Source: Nocardia suismassiliense (GTDB lineage Bacteria > Actinomycetota > Actinomycetes > Mycobacteriales > Mycobacteriaceae). From it: a stretch of 63,556 nt of DNA. Shown here piece after piece: positions 43,809 to 53,100 of this stretch; within the stretch, counting starts at the first letter, position 1, and every line of letters starts with the position of its first letter. The translations under genes and the position numbers were made by a program. Location: NCBI RefSeq assembly GCF_900269665.1, contig NZ_LT985361.1, positions 3,570,958-3,634,513 of the forward strand, in the 5' to 3' direction. The notes beneath the pieces are model-generated. The model saw only the letters and a program-made list of their open reading frames with translations, made no database searches and was not told where the DNA came from.

Positions 43809-44780
43809 GTGGCGGATCTCGATCTGGCGGCCGTGCGGGCGTTCGTGACCGTCGTCGACGAGGGGCAATTCGGTCATGCGGCGACGATGCTCGGCATTAC
43901 GCAGCAGGCGGTGTCCAAGCGTATTGCCAAGCTGGAGAGTCAGGTCGGGGTGCGGCTGTTCGATCGCGGTCGGGCGGGGAAGGCGACTGCCGCGGGGTTG
44001 ACGATGTTGCCGTTCGCTCGGTCGCTGCTGGTGGCCGCGGACGAGACGGTCGCCTCGGTGCGGCAGGAACCGCGACCGTTGCGTCTCGCGATTCTGGGGG
44101 AGCGGCAGGTGGCGTCGCGGTCGATCCAGTATTACTTGGATCGGCATCCGGAGTCGGATGTCGAGATCGTGCTGTCCAACGCGTTCGTCACCTCGCGGGA
44201 CGCCTTGGTGAGTGGGCGTGCGGACGGGGCGTTCGCTCGGCCGCACGGTGGGCCGCGGCCGTTGCCGTCCGGCATCGGTGTCGTGCCGGCGTACGTGGAA
44301 CCGCTGCACATGCTGGTCGGCCGGGGACATCCGCTGGCCGGTCGTTCGACGGTGTCACTGGCCGATATCGTGCCGCATCCGATCTGGGTGCCCGGCGCTT
44401 CGGTGCCCTCGGAGTGGGCCGACTTCTATCGAGAGTTGGCTGAGTTCAGCGGGATTGCGGTGGTCACCGATCCAGGCACCGAAGCAGGCTCCGACGCGAA
44501 GAAGCTGGCGGGCTTCGACGCCATGCTCGATCGCATCGCCGGCTCGGAGACGCTGGCGACGTTCAGCGGGGATGGCTTCATCGCTCCCTGGAACCCCAAT
44601 ATTCGACGACTCCCGATCACCGACCCGACCCCGGCGTACCCCCACGCATTGCTCTGGGAGACCACCAATACCCATCCGGGTCTCCCACCCTTCATCGCGC
44701 ACTTCCGCAGTAGTTGCAACCGAGATATGGCCGCCGACTGCTGGATTCCCGAGGTGGATCGGCCGATCTTCCTGTCGTGA
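43809..44780 (+). CDS. LysR-family transcriptional regulator
   Basis: 323 residues from a GTG with AAGGAGA 6 nt upstream. Helix-turn-helix: LAAVRAFVTVVDEGQFGHAA and ITQQAVSKRIAKLESQVGVR, residues ~5-65. The effector domain is of the group that often controls neighbouring catabolic genes. The C-terminus is longer than average. The natural target may be the divergent gene at 43533. Confidence 0.93.
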   Translation: MADLDLAAVRAFVTVVDEGQFGHAATMLGITQQAVSKRIAKLESQVGVRLFDRGRAGKATAAGLTMLPFARSLLVAADETVASVRQEPRPLRLAILGERQVASRSIQYYLDRHPESDVEIVLSNAFVTSRDALVSGRADGAFARPHGGPRPLPSGIGVVPAYVEPLHMLVGRGHPLAGRSTVSLADIVPHPIWVPGASVPSEWADFYRELAEFSGIAVVTDPGTEAGSDAKKLAGFDAMLDRIAGSETLATFSGDGFIAPWNPNIRRLPITDPTPAYPHALLWETTNTHPGLPPFIAHFRSSCNRDMAADCWIPEVDRPIFLS

Positions 44781-44797
44781 ACTGGGGGATCCCGAAG

Positions 44798-44989
44798 CTA
44801 CGCCGCCGACGCGGTGATATCGAACAGCGTCAACTCCCGTGCCGCCGCGGCGCGCTGATCCGCCCGCTCGCGCACCGCACACGTCGGACCGATCCCTTGC
44901 GACACCGATTCCGGCGACACCAGCCAGCCGTGGCATCGGCGGCAGTGCGCAACTAGTCGTACTTCGGGCTTGTCGTCGGTCGCGGCCAT
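44798..44989 (-). CDS. DUF6011-type small zinc-ribbon-like protein, 63 aa
   Basis: Starts MAATDDKPEVRLVAHCRRCH with GGAGGAG upstream of the ATG at 44989; the frame extends to 45046 without a ribosome site. Cys residues are arranged C-x2-C ... C (HCRRCHGWLVSPESVSQGIG then PTCAVRE), suggesting a single metal site. Such proteins are small, widespread and unassigned. Confidence 0.75.
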   Translation of the reverse strand: MAATDDKPEVRLVAHCRRCHGWLVSPESVSQGIGPTCAVRERADQRAAAARELTLFDITASAA

Positions 44990-45088
44990 ATCGATCTCCT
45001 CCGGCCAGGTTGTTCCAGAAGGAAGCCTGACACAGGGGACCGACACATTTTGTGCGGGAAGGCAGGGATCGTTTGTGTCGCAGTGAGT

Positions 45089-46012
45089 TCAGGGATGGTC
45101 AGGACGGTAGAGGTCGGGTTCGAGGTACATGACACCGGCCGCGGGGACGGCGGCGCGGACGCGGGCCTCGGCGGCATCGATGGCGATGGCGACGTCTTCG
45201 ATGGTCAGGCCGGGCCGGACGGCAATCTTCGCGGCGATGAGCAATTCATCAGGCGCGAGATATTCGGTGCGCAGGTGGATTACGCGGTCGAAGTGGGCGT
45301 CGTCGACGAGATTGCTGCGGATGGCGCGATCCTCTTCGGGCGTGGCACCCTCGCCGATGAGCAGACTCTTCATCTCCACGATCAGTACCACGGCGATGAC
45401 ACCGAGCAGGATGCCGATGGCGAGGGTGCCGACGCCGTCCCAGCGTGCGTCGCCGGTGAGCACGGTCAATCCGACACCGGTGAACGCGAAGGCGAGCCCG
45501 ACCAGCGCCCCGCTGTCCTCCAGCAACACCACCGGCAGCTCGGGATTGCGCGACGTACGGATGAACTGCCACCAACTGCCACGCCCTTTGAGCGGCTGCG
45601 ATTCGCGCCGCGCGGTGAGCAGACTGAAGGTCTCCAACACCATCGCGATGAGCAGGATGGCGATCGCGACCACCGGCGAGCTGAGCTCCTCGGGACGGCG
45701 GATCTTGGTGATGCCCTCATCGATGGCGAACAGGGAACCCATGGTGAACAGCACCAGCGCGACCACGAACGAGTAGAAGTAGCGATTGCGGCCGTAACCG
45801 AACTGGTGCACCGCATCCGGCGGATGGGCGGCCCGCCGCTTGCCCAGCAGCAACAGGGCTTCGTTGGCGGTATCGGCCAGCGAATGCATCGCCTCGGCCA
45901 GCATCGACGACGAACCCGTCAGCACCGCGCCGACGAACTTCGCGAGCGTGATACCGGCGTTGGCGCCCAGCGCGGCCAGGATTGCTGTGGTACTGCTGCC
46001 ACCGCTCGACAT
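45089..46012 (-). CDS. Cation diffusion facilitator (CDF) family transporter
   Basis: 307 residues, start ATG at 46012 (a TTG is 9 nt upstream). Five to six membrane segments with the CDF signature in helix 2, SSSMLAEAMHSLADTANEAL (metal-site H and D), and a matching EDSGALVGLAFAF motif in helix 5. A ~90-residue cytosolic domain with the a-b-b-a fold ends the protein. It exports divalent cations such as zinc, cobalt or iron in exchange for protons; specificity cannot be read. Confidence 0.92.
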   Translation of the reverse strand: MSSGGSSTTAILAALGANAGITLAKFVGAVLTGSSSMLAEAMHSLADTANEALLLLGKRRAAHPPDAVHQFGYGRNRYFYSFVVALVLFTMGSLFAIDEGITKIRRPEELSSPVVAIAILLIAMVLETFSLLTARRESQPLKGRGSWWQFIRTSRNPELPVVLLEDSGALVGLAFAFTGVGLTVLTGDARWDGVGTLAIGILLGVIAVVLIVEMKSLLIGEGATPEEDRAIRSNLVDDAHFDRVIHLRTEYLAPDELLIAAKIAVRPGLTIEDVAIAIDAAEARVRAAVPAAGVMYLEPDLYRPDHP

Positions 46013-46061
46013 GGACGCCAACGCTACCGGCGGGACCGCGCCATCCGCGCGCGGACACGGC

Positions 46062-47537
46062 CTACGTGTTGCTGCCCGTCGGTGCCTGGAAGCCGCCGAT
46101 CTGCTGTTCGAGCAGTTCGGCCAGCCGCAGCGGCGTGCGGTCCTCGAACATCGGGCCGATGAGTTGCACGCCCACCGGCAAGCCCTCGGGGGACCGGCCT
46201 GCCGGGATAGCGGTGGCTGGCAGGCCGGGCATGGTGGCTACGCCGGCCCACACGAGCTGGTCGACGTACGGGTAGCTGACGCCGTCGATATCGATCCGCC
46301 GTTCCTCGATACCTCCGTTGTGGTCGTGCGGGAATGCGGGGGTGGGCGTAATCGGACACACCACCGCATCGAACTCGCCGAAGAGCTGCCGCCAGCCCTG
46401 GCGGTGCAGTTCGCGACGGTTGTCCGCCTCGATCCACTCGCGGTGGCTGAACACCATGGCGCGGAATCGCGCCGCATCGAGGCTCTCGTCCTGCGCGCTC
46501 AGTCCGGCGGCCTGGTGCACCAGCTGCTCATACGCCTCCGCGGTATGGCTCGCAGCGACGTTGGACATCAGCAACTGCATGTAGAGCGTCGCGGCCTCGG
46601 TCAGGTCGGGTAGCAGCGGACTGTGCCGTTCGACGCGGGCGCCCGCCTCGATCAGCGCGTCGGCGACTCTTTGCACGCCCGCTCGCACAGCGGAGCTGGT
46701 GGGAATGACCGGATGGTCGTCGAGGACCAGCACCCGGAAGTCGCTGAGCCGATCGTGGCGCGCGGGTGGCAGTTTCAAGTCGTAAGCCAGACCGAGTGTC
46801 AGCGGGTCCGGTCCGGCCATCACGTCGAGTAGCAGCGTGAGGTCGCGGGCGGTGCGCGCCATCGGGCCGACAACCGCGAGGTCCAGCTCGACCGGCAATG
46901 CGGATGCGGGCGGCGCGACCAGGCCGCGGGTCGCGGCCAGCCCGAGGGTCGGTTTGTGTGCGTAGATGCCGCAGAAATGCGCGGGCGTACGCAACGAACC
47001 GGCGATGTCCGAGCCGATGGACAGCGCGCCGAAGTCGGACGCCAAGGCCGCCGCGGAGCCGCCGGAGGATCCACCCGACGTGCGAGTGTGATCCCACGGG
47101 TTGTTGGTGGTGCCGTAGATCTCGTTGAAGCTCTGGATATCTCGCAACGTGTGCGGCACATTGGTTTTGCCGAGAATCACCGCGCCTGCGGCCCGGAGCC
47201 GGGACACCTGTACCGCGTCTTCGGTCGGTCGATAGTTCCGGTGCTCCGGCATGCCCCAGGTGGTGGGCAGGCCGGCCATGTCGTACGACTCCTTGACCGT
47301 CACCGGAATACCCAGCAACGGCCGATCCTCGCCGCGGGCGCGCGCCTCGTCGGCCGCGCGGGCGGCTTTCCGCGCCTGATCGAAGTCCGGCACACAGATG
47401 GCATTGATCAGCTTGTCGTCGCGTTCGATTCGAGCGATCGCCTCGTCGGTGAGTGCCACCGACGTCACCTCGCCCGCCCGCAACGCCGCCAAAAGTTGTT
47501 CAGCCGCAATAAAGTTCCACTCCATGGAGCCGACCAT
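46062..47537 (-). CDS. Amidase (amidase signature family)
   Basis: 491 residues from the ATG at 47537 with AAGG upstream; an ATG 12 nt later (MEWNFIAAEQ) is equally plausible. The Ser-cisSer-Lys triad is visible: IPVTVKESYDMAGLPTTWG (Lys), HTRTSGGSSGGSAAALA (cis-Ser in the Gly/Ser-rich loop) and GSDIAGSLRTPAHFCG (nucleophile Ser). It hydrolyses amides to acids and ammonia. Located 49 nt after the CDF gene's start on the same strand, so it is upstream of it and could be cotranscribed. Confidence 0.93.
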   Translation of the reverse strand: MVGSMEWNFIAAEQLLAALRAGEVTSVALTDEAIARIERDDKLINAICVPDFDQARKAARAADEARARGEDRPLLGIPVTVKESYDMAGLPTTWGMPEHRNYRPTEDAVQVSRLRAAGAVILGKTNVPHTLRDIQSFNEIYGTTNNPWDHTRTSGGSSGGSAAALASDFGALSIGSDIAGSLRTPAHFCGIYAHKPTLGLAATRGLVAPPASALPVELDLAVVGPMARTARDLTLLLDVMAGPDPLTLGLAYDLKLPPARHDRLSDFRVLVLDDHPVIPTSSAVRAGVQRVADALIEAGARVERHSPLLPDLTEAATLYMQLLMSNVAASHTAEAYEQLVHQAAGLSAQDESLDAARFRAMVFSHREWIEADNRRELHRQGWRQLFGEFDAVVCPITPTPAFPHDHNGGIEERRIDIDGVSYPYVDQLVWAGVATMPGLPATAIPAGRSPEGLPVGVQLIGPMFEDRTPLRLAELLEQQIGGFQAPTGSNT

Positions 47538-48039
47538 ACCGGCCTTTTTCGGGGGCCTGACGTCGCGTAAGTTGTTGACATTTACCGCGAATTCTGGCCG
47601 GGTCGCATTTCGACTGGCGAGGCCGCGCATACGTGACATCGCCGATAGCTTGTTACCGCAGGTCACGCCCCATCTTGAAGGGGTTGATTGCAATTGCGCA
47701 GGCCATGAAATATGGCTGCGCGCAACGGGATGCATGTCTCAATTCTCGGTATGCTCCGCTGTCACGCTTGTTGTTCGGAGTTCAAAAGAACGAAGGGGTT
47801 TCACATCGCGTGGGCATTATCGAAGAAAATGTGCAAATCGCGATGCGTTACCCGACACCGCATTGCGCACAGCCCCGTTGTCCGCGCGCACGATGCCGTC
47901 GCCATCAGCGACGGCGGTTGCCTCCTTGGCAGTGCGACCACCCCCTTTGAGGGGTAGCCGGCTAGTGACCTGCATCACTATGGTCCCACTCACCCCGCGT
48001 CCCGCGTGGACAGCGCAGGGTGCACGAGATGAGGACCGT
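47538..48039. other. Promoter-bearing intergenic region, about 500 bp
   Basis: Between the divergent amidase and MHS transporter genes. The left half is lower in GC than average and has a TTGACA at 47575 but no good -10. Open frames here have no ribosome sites. The right end carries a CRP-like site (47963-47980) and a CCCC-TTTGA-GGGG repeat at about 47942. No RNA gene is evident. Confidence 0.5.
47963..47980 (+). promoter_or_regulatory. CRP/GlxR-like operator before the MHS transporter
   Basis: TAGTGACCTGCATCACTA is a perfect inverted repeat whose core GTGA-N6-TCAC matches the CRP/GlxR consensus of actinobacteria. It is ~60 nt upstream of the transporter start, consistent with cAMP-dependent control of a carbon-source gene. 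Confidence 0.55.
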
Positions 48040-49359
48040 ATGAAAAGACTGTCGCCAGAACGGACCACGGTGACGACGAGCCGCACCAGTGTGCGGCGGG
48101 TGGCCATCGCCAGCTGTATCGGCACGACCATCGAGTTTTATGACTTCTTCATCTATGGGACCGCGGCAGCGCTGGTATTTCCGAAGGTGTTCTTTCCGGC
48201 GCTCGGATCGACGGCGGGCACCGTCGCCTCGTTCGCGACTTTCGCCGTCGCCTTCGTCGCACGGCCGGTGGGCGCCATGGTCTTCGGGCATTTCGGGGAC
48301 CGGATCGGCCGCAAGAAGACCCTCGTCTCGACGCTCTTGCTGATGGGTATCTCCACCTTGCTGATCGGCCTGCTCCCCGGCGCGGCCACCATCGGCGTCG
48401 CGGCGCCGCTGATCCTGGTGCTACTGCGCTTCGGTCAAGGCTTCGCCGTCGGCGGCGAGTGGGCCGGCGCCACTTTGCTGACGGCCGAGTACGCACCGCC
48501 CGGAAAACGCGGCCTCTATGCCATGTTCCCGCAGATCGGGCCCGCTTTCGCCTTCGCGCTGTCCAGCGCGACCTTCCTGATCACCGGCACGCTGTTCGGT
48601 GATACGAACGACGATTTCCTGAACTGGGGCTGGCGGATCCCGTTCGTCTTCTCCATCGTGCTGGTCGGTATCGGGTTGTATGTGCGGCTGGCGATCGACG
48701 AGACTCCCGTATTCCGGGCCAACGCGACCCAACGCGCACTCGACCCCGAACCCGCGCGTTTGCCGTTCCTCGAAGCGTGGCGATTCCAGACCAAGGAAAT
48801 CCTGCTTTCCGCAGGCGCGCTGGCCATTCTGTTCGCCTTCTTCTATATGGGCACCGCATTCCTGACCAGTTACGGCACCAAGACCCTCGGCTTCAGCCGC
48901 CCGTTCGTGCTGACCGTCGGTATCGCGGCCGCGGTGGTATTCGGTGCGGCGATCGTCCTTTCGGCCTTGTACTCGGACCGGCTCGGTCGCCGGTTGGTCA
49001 TCATGGTGTCGTCCGGGCTCGCGGTGGTCTGGTCACTTGCGCTGTTCCCGCTGCTCGACAGCGGTTCTCGTCCCGCCTTCGTGATCAGTGTGCTGACCAC
49101 CCTGGCGATCTTCGGTGTCGCGTACGGACCGTGCGGGGCGCTGTTGCCGGAGATGTTCCAGACCCGCTATCGGTACACCGGCGCTGGGCTCGGCTACAAC
49201 TTGGCCGGGGTGCTCGGCGGTGCGATTCCGCCGCTGATCGCCACGCCGCTCGCGTCGGCCTATGGCAGCAATGCGATCGGTTACATGATGGCCGGTCTGG
49301 CGCTGGTGAGTTTCTTCTGCACCAAGGCGTTGGTGGAGACCAAAGATCGGGCGTTGTAG
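48040..49359 (+). CDS. MHS-family (metabolite:H+ symporter) MFS transporter
   Basis: 439 residues, start ATG with GAGGA close by; a longer frame upstream has no ribosome site. Twelve membrane segments. MHS signatures: ASCIGTTIEFYDFFIYGTAA in helix 1, FGHFGDRIGRKKTLVSTLLL after helix 2, RFGQGFAVGGEWAGATLL in helix 4, and YSDRLGRR later. Relatives take up shikimate, alpha-ketoglutarate, proline or dicarboxylates. The CRP-like site upstream supports a carbon-source role. Confidence 0.93.
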   Translation: MKRLSPERTTVTTSRTSVRRVAIASCIGTTIEFYDFFIYGTAAALVFPKVFFPALGSTAGTVASFATFAVAFVARPVGAMVFGHFGDRIGRKKTLVSTLLLMGISTLLIGLLPGAATIGVAAPLILVLLRFGQGFAVGGEWAGATLLTAEYAPPGKRGLYAMFPQIGPAFAFALSSATFLITGTLFGDTNDDFLNWGWRIPFVFSIVLVGIGLYVRLAIDETPVFRANATQRALDPEPARLPFLEAWRFQTKEILLSAGALAILFAFFYMGTAFLTSYGTKTLGFSRPFVLTVGIAAAVVFGAAIVLSALYSDRLGRRLVIMVSSGLAVVWSLALFPLLDSGSRPAFVISVLTTLAIFGVAYGPCGALLPEMFQTRYRYTGAGLGYNLAGVLGGAIPPLIATPLASAYGSNAIGYMMAGLALVSFFCTKALVETKDRAL

Positions 49360-49397
49360 TCGGATTTCGACGAAGCGCCGCCGAAGTCGAGGGGTGG

Positions 49398-49430
49398 CCC
49401 GCACCTGACTCACGTCGGGTGCGGGTTTTT
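49398..49430 (+). terminator. Rho-independent terminator after the MHS transporter
   Basis: CCCGCACC (49398-49405) pairs with GGTGCGGG (49418-49425), followed directly by TTTTT. It lies 39 nt after the transporter stop. Confidence 0.85.
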
Positions 49431-49741
49431 CCCTGTGGTCACTTGCTCGAGACGCGCGCTGCGCTGCGCGCGTTAGCCGCGAACGGGCTCCGAGGCGTGG
49501 TTCGGGACCTCTCAATGACGGCGAATGGCAGCTTGAATGAGTGTTGCTAGAAGATCGCTGAACTAGTTGGGTAGAGCGCGCCGAGCCTATCGTGGCGACG
49601 TCTGTCAAGAGTTTGATTGTCAGTTTTTGGTTACGATAATCCGCGTGGGATTAGTCGTCCACGCGCTGTGAGCTGCGAGGATAGGAAAGCCGTCCGGTTT
49701 GCTGGTTGACGCGGTTTGCTCGGCGGCCCGACTCTGATCGC
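49431..49741. other. Intergenic region with one short hairpin
   Basis: About 310 bp. A 7-bp hairpin (ACGCGCG / CGCGCGT, 49452-49473) is visible near the left end. The middle (49560-49640) is AT-richer than its surroundings and includes AGTTGGGTAGAGCGCG, which looks like part of a tRNA D-arm, but no T-arm or acceptor pairing follows. No gene is supported. Confidence 0.45.
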
Positions 49742-50041
49742 ATGAACATCACCAGCAGTTGCAAGCTATTAGCTGTGGTGTGCTTGCCGACCATCGTCTG
49801 CTCCGCGTTCGTCTCGGGCCTGGCCGCGGCCGACCCGCCGCCCGCCGGATGTAGCTCCGACTACGCGGTGCCGAACCAGCTCACGATCACCTGTGAACCG
49901 GGGGCAGGGGTCGGACAGCACGCGTACATCCGGTGCCGCGATATCGGCGGCGTACTGCACACCCGAATCGGGACCACCGTGGGTGCCAATGGTGGGTGGT
50001 CCCGGGCGGTGTGCGCGACCGGTGAATACGGCCCGGTCTGA
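49742..50041 (+). CDS. Small secreted protein, 99 aa
   Basis: Starts MNITSSCKLLAVVCLPTIVC; a signal peptide runs to about residue 30 (SGLAAA-DP). The mature ~70 residues have four Cys (PAGCSSDY, LTITCEPG, YIRCRDIG, RAVCATGE), probably two disulfides. The frame opens 36 nt earlier, but the ATG at 49742 gives a proper signal peptide. It precedes the giant hydrophobic-protein gene by 103 nt on the same strand. Function unknown. Confidence 0.7.
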   Translation: MNITSSCKLLAVVCLPTIVCSAFVSGLAAADPPPAGCSSDYAVPNQLTITCEPGAGVGQHAYIRCRDIGGVLHTRIGTTVGANGGWSRAVCATGEYGPV

Positions 50042-50144
50042 CCCGCCCACTCCTTTTCGTTCAGCGAGCTCGCTCCGAGCTCGGCATGCCCAGGCGCTCT
50101 CGGCTGGGTCCTCGCTGCATTCCTGTTCGATCGAAAGGTTCCTC

Positions 50145-53100
50145 ATGTCGGTAACTCACGAGCGTTCCAGGATCACCAAACAAGGCGCAAAGCATCGCAA
50201 GGCAGTGAAACGGAATCGTCGTGGCCTTTACGCGGCGGCCGCGTTTGCCTCGTTGGCCACGGTGATGGTGTCGACCGGCCGGGCGGCGGCAGAAGCGCCC
50301 GCGTTTCCGCCGATCCCGACCAATCCGGGTGAGTTCGTCCCCGGTTTGAACTCCGCCGTGCCCGGCCTCGGGGACGCGATCGGCGGGGCGATCACCGAGT
50401 TCGGCGCATCCGTGCCGGACATCGGTGCCGCCGTGCCCGAACTCGGCAACGTCGCCACCAATTTCGGTCCCGCCGGGCAGGACATGGTGGATCAGGCGCT
50501 GAACGCGCTGGACAACGTCACCGCGGGCACTCCGGCCGAAAACGCGGGCAGCATGATTCGCGGATTCACCACACCCCCGGCGCCACCCGCTGCGCAGCCG
50601 GGACCTGCCGCCCCGATACCCGGTGCTACTCCTGCGGCTAGCCCGCTCGGCTTCGTTCCCTCGCAGGTCACCGAGATGGCGGCCGTTGCGGAACAGGTGA
50701 TCAGCACCGGTGTCGATCTCCAGCAGCTGGCCGGTTGGGCCGACAAGACCTTTCCGAGCGGGCCGCTGCGTGGGCCCGTCGAAGACATGCTCGCCTTCGT
50801 CAATCAGGCGATCGAACACGCAGGCACGCGCCGGGACCCGATCAGCTCGCCGATCGAGGACCTGATCAACCAGGCACAGACGCTGTTCGACTTCCCGAAG
50901 GATGGGCCGAACCCGACCCAGGCGCTGCGCGATCTGCTCACGCCGATGCTCGGACAGACCGTGGGTGGCGCAGATCCCTTGCAAGGCTTGGCCGAAGGGA
51001 TCAGGCAGCTCATCGCCGATCCGGTCGGCTCGCTGAGTACCGCGCTCGCACCGGTGCTGACGGAGATCCGCAACCTGGTGCTGGACAGCGGGTTGATCAA
51101 CTCTCGGCGTGAGGCGGCCTTGCCGTTGCTGGCGCTGCCGGTGCTTGCCGCGGTAGTGATCGTCGGTGTTGTTGCTGCGCTGGCGATCGGTGCCGTCGCG
51201 CTGTTGGCCGCGCCGCTGATCATCGGCGCTCTGCTGGTCGGCGGCATCGTGCTCGCCGCGGTGGCCTTGCCCGCGCTGATCGTGCTCGGAGTCGTGCTGG
51301 CTGTTGTCGCGCTGCCGGTTCTGGTGGTGCTCGGCGGGATCGCGCTCGCTGCCGTGGCGTTGCCTGCGTTGGTCGTGCTCGGTCTGGTCGGCCTCGGCCT
51401 TGCCGGAATCGTGACGCTGGGCGCGCTGGGACTTGCCGCCGTGGCGACGGTGGCTGTGCTCGGCTTCGCCGCGCTGGTGGTGGTGCTGACGCTGTGGTGG
51501 ACCGGGCCGATCGCGTTGATCGCGCTCGCCGCGCTCGCACTCGTCGGCGTCGTGACCCTCGGTGCGTTGATCCTGGCTGCGGTCGTGGCACTGACGGTGT
51601 TCGCTGTGGTGGAGACGATCGCGCTGTCCGCGCTCGCGCTGGCCGCATTGATCGTGATCGGTGCGGTCACGTTTACTGCGTTGGCTGCGCTCTTCGCATT
51701 GGGGTTGCCTGCGGTGATCGCGCTCGGTGCCATCGCGCTCGGGGTGGCCGCCACGCTCGGGGTGCTAGCGCTGGCCGCGGTGATCGTCTTCGTCGTATTG
51801 GGTTGGACGGGGTTGCCCGCGCTGCTCATCATCGGCGCCATCGCTGCGGTCGCGGCGATCGTTGTCGCGGCGGGTGTGGTGGCCGCGCTGACCGTGGTGG
51901 CCGCGTTCGTTGTCGCGGCAGTGGTCGCGCTCGCTGCCCTTGCCGTCGGTGGTGTGATCGCCCTTGCGGCACTGGCTTTCGCCGCGCTGGTCGTGATCGC
52001 GGTCTTCGGCGGACCCGCGCTGCTCGCGTTCGGCGCAGTCGCCGCGGTAGTCACCTTGGGCGCAGTGGCGGCACTGATCGCGCTCGCAGTCGTCTCGGCG
52101 CCGTTCGTACTCGCCGCCCTCGCGATCGCCGCTGTGGTCGCGCTCGCGGTACTGGCACTGCCGGTATTGGGGGTGCTAGCGGCGCTGGCTGTCGCTGCGG
52201 TAGGACTCGCGGTGCTTGCCGCGCCGTTCGTATTGGGCGCGCTTGCGGTCGCGGCTGTGGTGCTTGCCGTGCTTGCCGCGCCATTTGTACTGGGTGCGCT
52301 GGCGATTGCCGCGCTGGCGCTGCCGGTATTGGGCGCGTTGGCAATAGGCGCTGTTATCGGGACGGTGGCGCTGCTTGCTACCGGTGCGGCTGTGCTTGCC
52401 GCGCTGGCGGTGGTTGCGGCGCCGATAGTGCTCGCGGTGCTGGCGGTGGCTGCTGTAGTTGGGATCGGGGCGCTGATTGCCGCAGGCGTGGTTGCGCTGG
52501 CCGCGTTGGCGCTCGGCGCGGTCGCGCTGGCATTGGTAGCTGCGCCGGTGCTGCTCGGCCTCGGGGCTGTTGCGCTGGCCACGCTGGCTGTGGTCGCAGT
52601 GGTCGTGCTCGGTGCGCTCGGGTTGGGCCTGGCCGGGACGGTGACCCTCGGTGCGCTGGGGCTGGCCGGTGTGGTGACCACCTTGGTGCTGGCTTTCGCC
52701 GCAGTGGCTGTGGTGCTGCTGCTCGGTTGGACCGGCGTGCCCGCACTGATCGCGCTCGCGGCGATCGGTCTGGTCGGGGCGGTCGTACTCGGTGCGCTTG
52801 CTCTAGCTGCGGTGATCGCGTTGACCGTCTTCGGTGTTGCGAACGCGATCGGGCTGGCCGCGCTGGCCTTGGCCGCCGTGGTCACGGTCGTCGCGGCGAC
52901 CCTCACCGGATTGGCCGCGCTCGGCGCGATCGCCCTCGGCACCGCCGTCACCCTCGGCGTACTGGCCCTCGGTGCGGTGGCAGTAGTGCTGCTGGCGGGC
53001 TGGACCGGAATTCCCGCGCTGGTCGCCCTCGCCGCCATCGCAGTGGTCGCAGCAGTCGTGGTCGCCGCCGCGGTGACCGCTTCGGTGGTCGCCCTCGCCG

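Noticed and set aside
49560..49640. tRNA-like D-arm sequence
   Set aside because: No matching acceptor stem, anticodon arm or T-loop; cannot fold as a tRNA.
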